A DNA stretch of 64,000 nt, taken from positions 181,021-245,020 of the forward strand of contig NZ_JAGGOG010000019.1 in assembly GCF_018614655.1 (NCBI RefSeq). Reading direction: 5' to 3'. Below, one piece after another: positions 25,034 to 33,343 of the stretch. This DNA is from Pseudomonas fluorescens (lineage in GTDB: Bacteria > Pseudomonadota > Gammaproteobacteria > Pseudomonadales > Pseudomonadaceae). A program made the position numbers and the translations under genes. Within the stretch, counting starts at the first letter, position 1. Every line of letters starts with the position of its first letter. The notes below the pieces were generated by a model, which worked only from the letters and a program-made list of their open reading frames with translations, had not been told where the DNA came from and searched no databases.

Positions 25034-25166
25034 TGTGGCGAGCGGGCTTGCCCGCGTTGGACTGCGCAGCAGTCCCTGCAAGCCCGACTTCAGCCTTACA
25101 GACAGACCGCAGCGGCAGATTTTGGGGCTGCTTCGCAGCCCAACGCGGGCAAGCCCGCTCACCACA
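25034..25166. repeat. REPIN-like palindrome between the deaminase and the permease
   Basis: TGTGGCGAGCGGGCTTGCCC and its reverse complement (one mismatch) bound a 133-base element with GC-rich arms of 27 bases and a less symmetric centre. It lies inside the leftward hydroxyproline operon, between lhpC and the permease gene, where it could form a transcript hairpin and adjust downstream expression. Confidence 0.85.
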
Positions 25167-25188
25167 AGTATTCACTCACATAGAGTCT

Positions 25189-26109
25189 TTACAGACCGAC
25201 ATCCGGCAGCTGCGGCCGTTCGGCCAACGCCTTGGCAACGATGGCTTTAACCCCGGCCAACGTCTCGCCCTGTAACGCCAGACGCGGCGGACGAGTGATC
25301 GACGAGCCACGCCCTACCAGCTCTTCACACAACTTGATGCACTGCACCAAGTCAGGACGTGCGTCCAAATGCAGCAACGGCATAAACCACCGATACAACA
25401 CCAACGCCTCTTCAAAACGCTTTTCCTTGGCCAGGCGGAACAACGTTTCGCCCTCTTTCGGGAAGGCGTTGGACATGCCCGAGACCCAACCTTCAGCCCC
25501 CACGGCGATGCTCTCCACCACCACATCGTCCAGGCCGGCGAACAACACGAAGCGATCGCCCACGGCGTTGCGCAGGTCGATAAACCGTCGGGTGTCACCG
25601 GAAGAATCCTTGAAGCAGACGATGTTTTCGCAGTCCTGCAGAGCGATCAGCACGTCGGGGGTCACGTCGTTTTTGTAGATCGGCGGGTTGTTGTAGACCA
25701 TCACCGGCAAATCGGTGCTGGTGGCAATCGCCCGGAAGTGTGCGGCGGTTTCCCGTGCGGTCGCGGAGTACACCAGGGCCGGCATCACCATCACGCCGTC
25801 GACGCCAACGCGGGCCGCTTCCTTGACGGTGTTGCGGGCGAAGTCAGTGGTGAACTCGGCAATACCGGCGATCACCGGGATACGGCCAGCGGCTGCATCC
25901 TTGGCCACTTCGATAACCGAAAGTTTTTCCGCCGTGCTCAGGGAGGTGTTTTCGCCGACGGTGCCACACACCACCAGGCCGGAAACACCGTCTTCCACCA
26001 GGTTGCGAATCACGGCATGGGTGGCTTCCAGGTCCAGGGAAAAGTCTGGTTTGAACTGGGTGCTGACAGCGGGAAAAACCCCGCTCCAATGAATGGCTTT
26101 ACGGCTCAT
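25189..26109 (-). CDS. lhpC: Delta1-pyrroline-4-hydroxy-2-carboxylate deaminase (DapA family)
   Basis: A 306-residue member of the DapA/N-acetylneuraminate lyase family that converts the cyclic imine made from D-hydroxyproline to 2-oxoglutarate semialdehyde and ammonia. The Schiff-base lysine is K168 (NIVCFKDSSGD) and the proton-relay Tyr is Y139 (VMVYNNPP); the GTVGENTSL loop is at 49-57. ATG 26109 has an AAGGA site; the longer frame to 26247 is rejected because it would cross the operator. It is the first gene of the leftward arm, divergent from the epimerase gene. Confidence 0.88.
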   Translation of the reverse strand: MSRKAIHWSGVFPAVSTQFKPDFSLDLEATHAVIRNLVEDGVSGLVVCGTVGENTSLSTAEKLSVIEVAKDAAAGRIPVIAGIAEFTTDFARNTVKEAARVGVDGVMVMPALVYSATARETAAHFRAIATSTDLPVMVYNNPPIYKNDVTPDVLIALQDCENIVCFKDSSGDTRRFIDLRNAVGDRFVLFAGLDDVVVESIAVGAEGWVSGMSNAFPKEGETLFRLAKEKRFEEALVLYRWFMPLLHLDARPDLVQCIKLCEELVGRGSSITRPPRLALQGETLAGVKAIVAKALAERPQLPDVGL

Positions 26110-26213
26110 GGTCTTGTCCTTATTGGGGTCGGTCTGGCCGACTGGCGTTGGAAACGTAAAACAGATTCCGCCTTTTGCGCCGATGCAGCTTGAGACTTTT
26201 CCTACTTGAAGGA

Positions 26214-26272
26214 GACGAAATCGGCACAATCGCGATCGGCACCTCAATCATGGCAATTGTGCCGATTTCGTC
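26214..26272. promoter_or_regulatory. Operator region of the hydroxyproline cluster: 17-bp inverted repeat
   Basis: GACGAAATCGGCACAAT (26214-26230) and ATTGTGCCGATTTCGTC (26256-26272) are exact reverse complements. Inside, ATCGGCAC recurs at 26220-26227 and 26235-26242 as direct copies 15 bases apart, plus GTGCCGAT at 26259-26266. The repeat stands between the divergent lhpC and epimerase genes and would suit the AraC-type regulator at 29847, binding as dimers. Confidence 0.65.
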
Positions 26273-26350
26273 ATCCCAACCCGCGAAAACCAACAAGCGA
26301 ATCCGCCCCGATGCGAGCCACTCTGTAGGCCATTCTCATCAGGTGCTGCC

Positions 26351-27283
26351 ATGAAAAAAATCACCGTCATCGACTCACATACCGGGGGCGAACCCACTCG
26401 CCTGGTGATCGCAGGCTTCCCGGATCTGGGCCAGGGCTCCATGGCCGAGCGCAAGCAGATTCTTGAGCGCGATCACGACCGATGGCGCGCCGCCTGCGTG
26501 CTCGAGCCGCGGGGTAGCGACGTGCTGGTGGGCGCACTGTTATGCGAGCCGCAAGCTGCCGACGCCTGTGCCGGTGTGATCTTCTTCAACAACAGCGGCT
26601 ACCTGGGCATGTGCGGCCACGGCACCATCGGCCTGGTGCGCTCGCTGCATCATCTGGGGCGCATCACGCCAGGCGTGCATAACATCGAAACCCCGGTGGG
26701 CACCGTACAAGCCACCTTGCATGACGACCAGTCGGTGAGCGTGCGAAACGTGCCCGCCTATCGCTATCGCAAAGCGGTCGAACTGAGCGTGCCTGGCCAC
26801 GGCGTGATCCAGGGCGATATCGCTTGGGGCGGCAACTGGTTTTTCTTGATCAGCGAGCATGGCCAGCGCATTGCCGGCGATAACGTCGAGGCACTGACTC
26901 ACTACACCTGGGCAGTGCGTGAAGCCCTGGAGGCGGCCCTTATCACCGGCAAGGATGGCGGTGTGATCGACCATATCGAACTGTTCGCCGACGACGCCCA
27001 AGCCGACAGCCGCAACTTCGTGCTGTGCCCCGGCAAAGCCTACGACCGCTCTCCCTGCGGTACCGGCACCAGCGCCAAACTGGCGTGCCTGGCAGCTGAC
27101 GGCAAACTGGCCGAAGGGGAAACCTGGACCCAGGCCAGCGTGATCGGCAGCCAGTTCACCGCGCACTATGACGTGGTGGGCGAGCAGATCATCCCGACGC
27201 TGCGCGGCACCGCCCACCTGAGCGCCGAAGCCACCTTGCTGATCGAAGACAGCGACCCGTTCGCCTGGGGCATTGTGCTGTGA
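26351..27283 (+). CDS. lhpA: 4-hydroxyproline 2-epimerase
   Basis: A 310-residue proline-racemase-family enzyme that interconverts trans-4-hydroxy-L-proline and cis-4-hydroxy-D-proline. Both catalytic cysteines are present: C88 in GMCGHGTIG and C236 in SPCGTGTSAK. A Thr at the first site would have pointed to the dehydratase branch instead. The start MKKITVIDSHTGGEPTRLV is typical. It heads the rightward operon, whose genes overlap by 4 bases (GTGA, ATGA, ATGA). Confidence 0.93.
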   Translation: MKKITVIDSHTGGEPTRLVIAGFPDLGQGSMAERKQILERDHDRWRAACVLEPRGSDVLVGALLCEPQAADACAGVIFFNNSGYLGMCGHGTIGLVRSLHHLGRITPGVHNIETPVGTVQATLHDDQSVSVRNVPAYRYRKAVELSVPGHGVIQGDIAWGGNWFFLISEHGQRIAGDNVEALTHYTWAVREALEAALITGKDGGVIDHIELFADDAQADSRNFVLCPGKAYDRSPCGTGTSAKLACLAADGKLAEGETWTQASVIGSQFTAHYDVVGEQIIPTLRGTAHLSAEATLLIEDSDPFAWGIVL

Positions 27284-28386
27284 ACGCCGAGGCCGATGTG
27301 ATCGTGATCGGCGCCGGTATCGTCGGTGCGGCCTGCGCCCATGAGTTCGCCCGGCGTGGCCTGAAAGTGCTGGTGTTGGACAACGCCAGCGGTGGCGCCA
27401 CCGGTGCCGGCATGGGCCACCTGGTGGCGATGGATGACAACGCCGCCGAACTGGCCCTGAGTCACTATTCCATTGGCCTGTGGAATGCCCTACGCGACGA
27501 GATGCCCGCCGCCTGCGCTTACCGCAACTGCGGCACCCTGTGGTTGGCCGCCGATGATGCCGAGATGGACCTGGCACGGGCCAAGCAGCGCACCCTGACC
27601 GACCATGGCATTGAGGGGCAATTGCTCGACTGCGAACAGCTGGCACAAATGGAACCGATGCTGCGCAAAGGCCTGAGTGGCGCTCTGAAAATCATCGGCG
27701 ACGGCATTCTCTACGCCCCGGCGACTGCCCAATGGCTGCTGCAAAAACACCCGCTGATCAGCCAGCGCCAGGCCGACGTCAAGGCCGTCGGTCCGCAACG
27801 CGTGCAACTGGCCGACCAGCGCACGTTGTCGGCCGAATACGTGGTCGTGGCCAATGGTTATCCCGCCCGGACGTTGCTGCCGGAATTACCACTGCGGCCA
27901 AAAAAGGGCCACTTGTTGATCACTGATCGCTACCCGGTGCAGGTCAGCCATCAACTGGTGGAACTGGGCTACGCCGCCAGCGCCCATGCCAGCGACGGCA
28001 CCTCGGTGGCGTTCAATGTGCAGCCGCGTCCCACAGGGCAATTGCTGATTGGCTCATCCCGGCAATTCGACACCCTGGAGCGTGCGGTTGAGCCCGAGGT
28101 GCTCGCACGAATGTTGCAACGGGCCGTGGAGTATTTACCGGGTTTGAGCGACCTCAATGGCATTCGCGCCTGGACGGGATTTCGCGCAGCGACACCGGAC
28201 GGCCTGCCAATCCTGGGCGAGCATCCACAGCAAAAAGGCCTGTGGATGGCAGTCGGGCATGAAGGCCTGGGCGTCACCACCGCCCCCGGCAGTGCCCGCC
28301 TGCTGGCGGCGCAAATGTTGGGTGAAACACCCGACCTGGATATTCGCCCTTACCTTCCCGAGCGCTTCGCTGGAGTGACCGCATGA
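27280..28386 (+). CDS. lhpB: D-hydroxyproline dehydrogenase, DAO-type FAD subunit
   Basis: A 368-residue FAD-dependent amine oxidoreductase of the DAO family with the dinucleotide motif VIVIGAGIVGAACAHEFARR (8-27) and the C-terminal WTGFRAATPDGLPILGEHP ... GHEGLGVTTAPGSA block. It oxidises cis-4-hydroxy-D-proline to Delta1-pyrroline-4-hydroxy-2-carboxylate. With the next two genes it forms the hetero-oligomeric type known from P. aeruginosa, in contrast to the single-subunit enzyme of P. putida (from memory). It starts with GTG 27280, overlapping the epimerase stop. Confidence 0.87.
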   Translation: MNAEADVIVIGAGIVGAACAHEFARRGLKVLVLDNASGGATGAGMGHLVAMDDNAAELALSHYSIGLWNALRDEMPAACAYRNCGTLWLAADDAEMDLARAKQRTLTDHGIEGQLLDCEQLAQMEPMLRKGLSGALKIIGDGILYAPATAQWLLQKHPLISQRQADVKAVGPQRVQLADQRTLSAEYVVVANGYPARTLLPELPLRPKKGHLLITDRYPVQVSHQLVELGYAASAHASDGTSVAFNVQPRPTGQLLIGSSRQFDTLERAVEPEVLARMLQRAVEYLPGLSDLNGIRAWTGFRAATPDGLPILGEHPQQKGLWMAVGHEGLGVTTAPGSARLLAAQMLGETPDLDIRPYLPERFAGVTA

Positions 28387-28601
28387 TTATTTACCTGGAG
28401 CGCCAACCGCTGACGGTGCGCGACGGCATCACCGTCGCCGCTGCGGTGACGGTCACTCGCACCTCCTGCACCGGCCAGCCTCGAGCAGCGTTTTGCGGCA
28501 TGGGTATTTGCCAGGAATGCCGAATGACCATCGACGGCCGGCGCCAGCTGGCCTGTCAGACCCTGTGCCGCGAAGGCATGCAGGTGGAGCGCAGCGTATG
28601 A
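28383..28601 (+). CDS. D-hydroxyproline dehydrogenase, small [2Fe-2S] subunit
   Basis: A 72-residue ferredoxin-like protein. The four likely cluster ligands are C38, C43, C46 (AFCGMGICQECRM) and C58 (QLACQTLC); C29 and C62 are extra. It corresponds to the small iron-sulfur subunit of HcnABC-like and opine-oxidase-like dehydrogenases and would carry electrons between the two flavin subunits. It overlaps both neighbours by 4 bases (ATGA), so stoichiometric coupled translation is likely. Confidence 0.87.
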   Translation: MIIYLERQPLTVRDGITVAAAVTVTRTSCTGQPRAAFCGMGICQECRMTIDGRRQLACQTLCREGMQVERSV

Positions 28602-29827
28602 ATCAAGTGTGCGACATTCTTATCGTGGGCAGCGGCCCCGCCGGTTTGGCCGCCGCCCGTGCCGCCAGCCGCGCGGGATTGCATATCACCGTGATCGACG
28701 ATAACCCGCGTGCCGGTGGGCAGATCTGGCGCAACGGGCCGGATACTCAACTGGAACCTGCGGTGCTGGAGCGTCTTGCGGTGCTTGAACAACCGTCGGT
28801 TCGCTACCTGCCGGGGACGCGTGTGGTTGCGGCGCTCAAGCCAGGATCGCTGCTGCTTGAGAATGCCGAGCACGGCTTTGTCATGATGTATCAACGACTG
28901 ATTCTCTGCTGCGGTGCCCGGGAATTGTTGCTGCCCTTCCCCGGCTGGACCCTGCCGGGCGTCACGGGTGCAGGTGCCCTGCAAGCCCTGGTAAAAAACG
29001 GCTTGTCCATACACGGCGAACGCACAGTGATTGCCGGCAGCGGCCCGCTGTTGCTGGCCAGTGCCGCCACAGCACGCAGCGCCTGCGCTCAGGTTGAAAA
29101 CGTGCTGGAGCAGGCCTCAGCCAAATCCGTCATGAGGTTTGCCACGCAATTGTGGCGTTGGCCGACCAAGATTCGCCAAGCCCTCGACCTCGCCACCACG
29201 GCCTATCGCTGGAACAGTCACGTGGTCGAGGCCCTGGGTGAACAGCGGCTGGAGGCGGTACGGATCAAGGTCGGCGGCCGCCTCAAGGAGATCCCTTGCG
29301 AGCGCCTGGCCTGCGGATTCGGGCTGGTGCCCAACACCACTCTCGCCGCGCACTTGGGGTGCGAACTGCAAGGCACAGCCATCGTGGTCGACTCACTGCA
29401 ATGCACCAGCCTGCCTCAGGTTTACGCCGCGGGAGAATGCACCGGAGTCGGTGGCAGCGAACTGGCGCTGGTCGAAGGAGAGATCGCCGGCCTGGCGGCC
29501 AGTGGGCAGCACCCAGAGATCGAGGCACTGCTTGCCCGTCGCGAGCATTGGCAGGTCTTTGCTGATCAGGTCAGGCATGCCTTTGCACTGAACCCGGCGA
29601 TCTACAGCCTGGCGCAGCCTGATACGGTGCTGTGCCGCTGTGAGGATGTGCCCTTTGCTGCCATGGCTTGCGAAACCTCCTGGACCGCCGCCAAACTGCA
29701 AACCCGCTGCGGCATGGGCGCTTGCCAGGGCCGCGTGTGTGGTACCGCCGCGCAAACCCTGTTTGGCTGGGACGCACCGCTGCCGCGCTCGCCATTAGTG
29801 CCGACCAGGATCAGTACCCTCTTGTAG
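28598..29827 (+). CDS. D-hydroxyproline dehydrogenase, large NAD(P)/FAD-fold subunit
   Basis: A 409-residue protein from ATG 28598 (ATGA overlap); the longer frame from 28493 merely runs through the small subunit. It has an N-terminal FAD motif (ILIVGSGPAGLAAARAASRA), a second nucleotide site near TVIAGSGPLLLASA, YAAGECTGVGG, and a C-terminal BFD-like iron-sulfur region (LCRCEDVPF ... RCGMGACQGRVCG). This architecture is that of HcnB and opine-oxidase A subunits. It would hand electrons to the respiratory chain. The TAG stop is part of a REP-like fragment. Confidence 0.87.
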   Translation: MNQVCDILIVGSGPAGLAAARAASRAGLHITVIDDNPRAGGQIWRNGPDTQLEPAVLERLAVLEQPSVRYLPGTRVVAALKPGSLLLENAEHGFVMMYQRLILCCGARELLLPFPGWTLPGVTGAGALQALVKNGLSIHGERTVIAGSGPLLLASAATARSACAQVENVLEQASAKSVMRFATQLWRWPTKIRQALDLATTAYRWNSHVVEALGEQRLEAVRIKVGGRLKEIPCERLACGFGLVPNTTLAAHLGCELQGTAIVVDSLQCTSLPQVYAAGECTGVGGSELALVEGEIAGLAASGQHPEIEALLARREHWQVFADQVRHAFALNPAIYSLAQPDTVLCRCEDVPFAAMACETSWTAAKLQTRCGMGACQGRVCGTAAQTLFGWDAPLPRSPLVPTRISTLL

Positions 29828-29843
29828 CCGCCGCCGAGGCACA
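29824..29843 (+). repeat. Half REP-like sequence spanning a stop codon and a ribosome site
   Basis: TGTAGCCGCCGCCGAGGCAC differs by one base from the first 20 bases of the palindrome arms at 20642 and 52226. There is no matching second arm. It supplies the TAG stop of the large dehydrogenase subunit and the GAGG ribosome site of the AraC-type gene at 29847. Confidence 0.7.
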
Positions 29844-29846
29844 GAC

Positions 29847-30608
29847 ATGAACGACACCGTGCTGCTCAACAGCCTCACCGCCGCGCCCCAGGATATCGAC
29901 AGCCTGCTGGGCAGCATCGGGTTGATCCTGCCGCTGCTGGACAGCATTCCCAGCACGGTGTTTTTCATCAAGGACCTGCAAGCTCGCTACCTGACGGCTA
30001 ACCTGACCCTGGCCCAGCGCTGCGGTTTCAAGACAGTGGCCCCGCTGCTGGGCAAGACCTCCGCCGAGGTCTTCCCGGCGGTGTTGGGGCCGGTGTACAC
30101 CGAACAGGATCAACGCGTACTGCGTCAGGGCATCACCATCAAGGGCCAACTGGAGTTGCACCTGTATGGCAGCCGCGAACCGGGTTGGTGCCTGACCCAC
30201 AAGCTGCCGCTGTATGGGCAGGATGGGCAGATCATTGGCATGGCCGGCATCTCCTTCGACCTGCAGGCGGCGCGCGATGCGCACCCGGCCTATCAACGCC
30301 TGGCCGCTGTCGACCGACATATTCGCGAGCACTACGACGAAGCGATTCGCATGGATGACCTGACGGCCATCGCCGACCTGTCGGTGGCGCAACTGGAGCG
30401 CTACTGCAAGCGGATCTTCCATCTGACGCCGCGGCAGATGATCCACAAAGTGCGTCTGGAACATGCCTCGCGCCTGCTGCTCGGGGAGCTGCCCATTACC
30501 GACGTAGCGTTGCAATGCGGTTATACCGATCACAGCGCGTTCAGCCGCCAGTTCAAGTCGCTGACGGGCGTCAGCCCTCGGCAGTTTCGCCAGAGTGCGG
30601 CAGGGTAA
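29847..30608 (+). CDS. lhpR: AraC-family activator with a PAS-like sensor, probable regulator of hydroxyproline genes
   Basis: A 253-residue protein. Residues about 30-150 look like a PAS fold (LDSIPSTVFFIKDLQARYLT ... GWCLTHKLPLYGQDGQIIGM). Residues 155-250 are the two HTH motifs of AraC/XylS proteins (MDDLTAIADLSVAQLERYCK and ITDVALQCGYTDHSAFSRQF). It is the last gene of the rightward operon, 19 bases after the dehydrogenase, so it would boost its own operon. Its likely target is the repeat at 26214-26272. The symbol is by analogy to P. aeruginosa. Confidence 0.8.
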   Translation: MNDTVLLNSLTAAPQDIDSLLGSIGLILPLLDSIPSTVFFIKDLQARYLTANLTLAQRCGFKTVAPLLGKTSAEVFPAVLGPVYTEQDQRVLRQGITIKGQLELHLYGSREPGWCLTHKLPLYGQDGQIIGMAGISFDLQAARDAHPAYQRLAAVDRHIREHYDEAIRMDDLTAIADLSVAQLERYCKRIFHLTPRQMIHKVRLEHASRLLLGELPITDVALQCGYTDHSAFSRQFKSLTGVSPRQFRQSAAG

Positions 30609-31389
30609 GTGCCGGCAGCGGCCCGCGCCAAAACGCCTGGTATTCGAACAAGTCCTTGAAACCCATCTTGCGGTACAGAGAAACACCCAGGGCGGAGGCT
30701 TCAAGGAAACACCAGCGAGCGCCAAGGCCCACGGCATGCGCCAGGGCGGCCTGCATCAATTGTGTTGCATGCCCTCGGCCGCGAAAGGCTGCATGGGTGC
30801 CCACATCGTTGAGCCGGGCCAACTGGTCGGTCATCGACAAGGTCAATGCGCACACCACCGTTCCCTGTATCGTCAGTGTGAAATGGTAGAGGTTTTTATC
30901 GCCTTCCATGGCCAACTGATGTCGGGCTTGATAGTGCGCAGTCCATTCGGCAGACATCGCGAACGCGGCGCCCACAGGGCCAGCCCAGTCGTCGAGATTG
31001 GGGGTCAGACTGACCTGAGGCGGGATATCGTTGGTCAATCCAGGTGCAAAGGTTGCCAGGTCAAGCACCATCGCCGTAGTGGTCTCAATAACAGTAAACC
31101 CCAGGCTCGCCAGGGGTTCCTGCAAGCGCTCGACCTCATCCTGATGCACCGTCACGCGCACCGGCACCACGGTGCGGGGGATCAACTCCAGAATGGCATC
31201 CAACCCCTCGCCCAGGGAGCTGCTGCCAACCCGGACAAACAACAGGTTCCACTCATTGACGTACAGATCAGCGAAATAGCCGTTTACACAGGCGGTGAAA
31301 CGCCGGTGCAAAGGGCATGTCACGGCGAAAAAGTGGTGTTCGGTCTGGTGGTAAAGGCTGGCAAGATCGAGGGGGCCAATGGCGTGCAT
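30571..31389 (-). CDS. GNAT-family acetyltransferase, tail overlaps the AraC gene
   Basis: A 272-residue protein with a C-terminal GNAT domain: LNDVGTHAAFRGRGHATQLM as acetyl-CoA loop (about 201-220) and LEASALGVSLYRKMGFKDLF as motif B. The N-terminal 120 residues are a second, poorly conserved GNAT-like lobe. The substrate is unknown. Its 3' end overlaps the AraC gene tail to tail by 38 bases, which is unusual in this compact but mostly non-overlapping region. Confidence 0.8.
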   Translation of the reverse strand: MHAIGPLDLASLYHQTEHHFFAVTCPLHRRFTACVNGYFADLYVNEWNLLFVRVGSSSLGEGLDAILELIPRTVVPVRVTVHQDEVERLQEPLASLGFTVIETTTAMVLDLATFAPGLTNDIPPQVSLTPNLDDWAGPVGAAFAMSAEWTAHYQARHQLAMEGDKNLYHFTLTIQGTVVCALTLSMTDQLARLNDVGTHAAFRGRGHATQLMQAALAHAVGLGARWCFLEASALGVSLYRKMGFKDLFEYQAFWRGPLPALTLPHSGETAEG

Positions 31390-31495
31390 AACGTGGGTCC
31401 GGGCAAAAACCCAGTCTTGGCGACGCTCGTCGACGGCACTGTAAATACTCTCTGAAAAGTCCTAAAGAAAAATCGTATACGTTTGCCCACTTTTT

Positions 31496-31532
31496 AAAGC
31501 GGCGGTTGGAGTTGATCCAACCGCCGCTTTTT
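31496..31532. terminator. Rho-independent terminator
   Basis: AAAGCGGCGGTTGGA pairs with TCCAACCGCCGCTTT around a five-base loop, with T-runs on both sides, so it can work in both directions. It lies between the GNAT start region and the end of the DUF4142 gene and mainly ends the latter's transcript. Confidence 0.88.
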
Positions 31533-31563
31533 CATTTCACCTTCAGAAGTTCTGTCACAGGCA

Positions 31564-32091
31564 TCAGCCTTCGCCCTGGTGACCTTTTCCATAAGTCGAG
31601 GCCAGCGCTCTGGCCTTTTCCAACTGGGTTTCCAGCTTGGGCAGGGTCTCGTCCACCAGTGCCTTGATTTCTGGCACCTCGGACGCTGCACCCTCCTGCT
31701 TGAACAAGGCGATGGCATCTTCATTGGCCTTGACCTGCTGTGCGGTGTACGCCGCATCGAATGAGTCACCGTCCTTGAGTTCGGGCATCAGGCTTTCAGC
31801 CTTATCGACGATCTTCTCCCGAGGGGCCACCGGCAGGTCGAGCTTCTTGGCGATCGCCGCCAGGTGCTGGTTGGCGATGGTGCGCTCGTTGATGACCTCG
31901 ATGGTGTAGTCCTTGATTTCCTGGGACGAGGTCTTGGCGTGGGCCATGCGACTGGTTTCGATATCGGCCATGCCCTTGGCCGAAGCCTGCTCGATAAATT
32001 CGGCAGGCGACTGGGCGAAAGCATTGCTGGCGCCGAGGCCCAGCAGCATCGCAAAACTGGCGGTGCGTAACCGGATAGCCATGCGGCTCAT
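31564..32091 (-). CDS. DUF4142 exported protein
   Basis: A 175-residue protein from ATG 32091, preceded by GGAGGA; the longer frame from 32157 is rejected. A signal peptide covers about residues 1-27 (IRLRTASFAMLLGLGASNAFAQ). The mature part is an all-helical, ferritin-like DUF4142 domain (FIEQASAKGMADIETSRMAH ... INERTIANQHLAAIAKKLDL). Members are periplasmic; their role is not settled, and a link to stress survival is often suggested. It stands as a single gene. Confidence 0.87.
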   Translation of the reverse strand: MSRMAIRLRTASFAMLLGLGASNAFAQSPAEFIEQASAKGMADIETSRMAHAKTSSQEIKDYTIEVINERTIANQHLAAIAKKLDLPVAPREKIVDKAESLMPELKDGDSFDAAYTAQQVKANEDAIALFKQEGAASEVPEIKALVDETLPKLETQLEKARALASTYGKGHQGEG

Positions 32092-32210
32092 GATGGGTTC
32101 CTCCAGGTAATAAACAGGTGTCGGGGAACGAGCCCCGCCCTGAATTTGAATTTTCAAGGCGGCAAAGGTTTAGAAAAAACTGGCCAGTGCGACGAACGGT
32201 CGTCAGTGGT

Positions 32211-32849
32211 TCACGCCTTGTGCCCGAACAGTCCCGGCAATGCATGAGCCAGGGCATTGATGGCAAAGCCAATAAACATCACCCCGCATAACCGAGTAAT
32301 CATCACTTCATGACGCTGATAAACAGCACGCACCTGCCGGGCGCCGACCACCCCGATGAGGATCGCATAGGCGGCAATACCGCCCACAAAACTGATGAAG
32401 ATCAGCCATGGCAGCATCGACCAGGTCAGCAATTCAGCACGGCTGGAGAGCAACGCAGTGAAGGTCGCCACAGCCACCGGATACGCCTTGGGGTTGGTCA
32501 GGCCGAACAGGATGCCGTGCCAGAACGGTTTACGCGCCGCGCCCTGAGGCGTTTCCCCGCTGCCGCGCTGGGTGCGGATAGCGCGCCAGCCAAGCCAGAA
32601 CAGATACAGGCCGCTCAGCACACCCAGCACATCAAAGGCACTGCTGCCGATTTCCCGGGCGCCGACGATGGCGATCAACGCGGTGCTGCACCACACCACA
32701 TCCCCCAGCAAATGCCCACACAGAAAACCCGCCCCGGCCCGACGACCACGGGCGGCACCAATGCCGAACACCGCCAGCACGCCAGGGCCGGGCGTAATGG
32801 CGTAGATAAAACCCGAGGCGAGGACGGCAAACAACAAGGATGAAGTCAT
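32211..32849 (-). CDS. LysE/RhtB-family exporter
   Basis: A 212-residue inner-membrane protein with about six helices and the family start FIYAITPGPGVLAVFGIGAA RGRRAGAGF, plus GLTNPKAYPVAVATFTALL. Members export amino acids or related small molecules and so guard against overload. The specificity cannot be read. It is a single gene, with the fosA gene upstream on the same strand. Confidence 0.88.
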   Translation of the reverse strand: MTSSLLFAVLASGFIYAITPGPGVLAVFGIGAARGRRAGAGFLCGHLLGDVVWCSTALIAIVGAREIGSSAFDVLGVLSGLYLFWLGWRAIRTQRGSGETPQGAARKPFWHGILFGLTNPKAYPVAVATFTALLSSRAELLTWSMLPWLIFISFVGGIAAYAILIGVVGARQVRAVYQRHEVMITRLCGVMFIGFAINALAHALPGLFGHKA

Positions 32850-32905
32850 GGGCGTTTGGCTCTGGCAGTGGGAAAGCGGGTCGGTTGATTCTGCATGTTC
32901 TGTGG

Positions 32906-33316
32906 CTACGGGTAAAACTTCATTCCCGCGTAAGGCTTGTCACGGCAGGCCTGTAGGCGTGACGCCAGATCACCGACATGGATTTCCAGTTTATGGCCAT
33001 CGGGATCGAGAAAATAGAACGAGGCACCTTCACTGCGGTTGTCCCGCCACTCCTGCACGCCGGCGGCTCGCAGACGCTCCACTTGAGCCGAAAAATCGGC
33101 GGCGGCGACGCTGAATGCGTAGTGGGTGTATTCGGCCGCAGGGGCGCAGGGGCGCAACGGGTCCAACGACAGGCACAGCCAGAGCCCAGGCAGCGAGAAG
33201 TAAGCGCCGTTGTCCCAGGTGGCATCCAGATGCAGCTGCAACAGGTCGTGGTAGAAGCCGACGCTGCGGTTCAGGTCAGTGACGGACAGGGTCAGGTGGT
33301 TGAGGCCTGAGAGCAT
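32906..33316 (-). CDS. fosA: Fosfomycin-modifying glutathione transferase
   Basis: A 136-residue vicinal-oxygen-chelate enzyme that opens the epoxide of fosfomycin with glutathione using Mn2+ and K+. The three metal ligands are in place: H7 (GLNHLTL), H65 (EYTHYAF) and E111 (HKLEIHVGDL). The YFLDPDGHKLE and YAGMKFYP blocks are typical of Pseudomonas chromosomal FosA. It lies 27 bases after the LysR gene at 33344, read in the same direction. Confidence 0.9.
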   Translation of the reverse strand: MLSGLNHLTLSVTDLNRSVGFYHDLLQLHLDATWDNGAYFSLPGLWLCLSLDPLRPCAPAAEYTHYAFSVAAADFSAQVERLRAAGVQEWRDNRSEGASFYFLDPDGHKLEIHVGDLASRLQACRDKPYAGMKFYP

Positions 33317-33343
33317 GTTGTGAGTCCTTTTTGGGCGTGAACA

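Noticed and set aside
26540..27646. A 368-codon minus-strand frame
   Set aside because: It covers the epimerase gene and the start of the dehydrogenase gene in antisense and shows only repetitive Arg/His/Ser composition.
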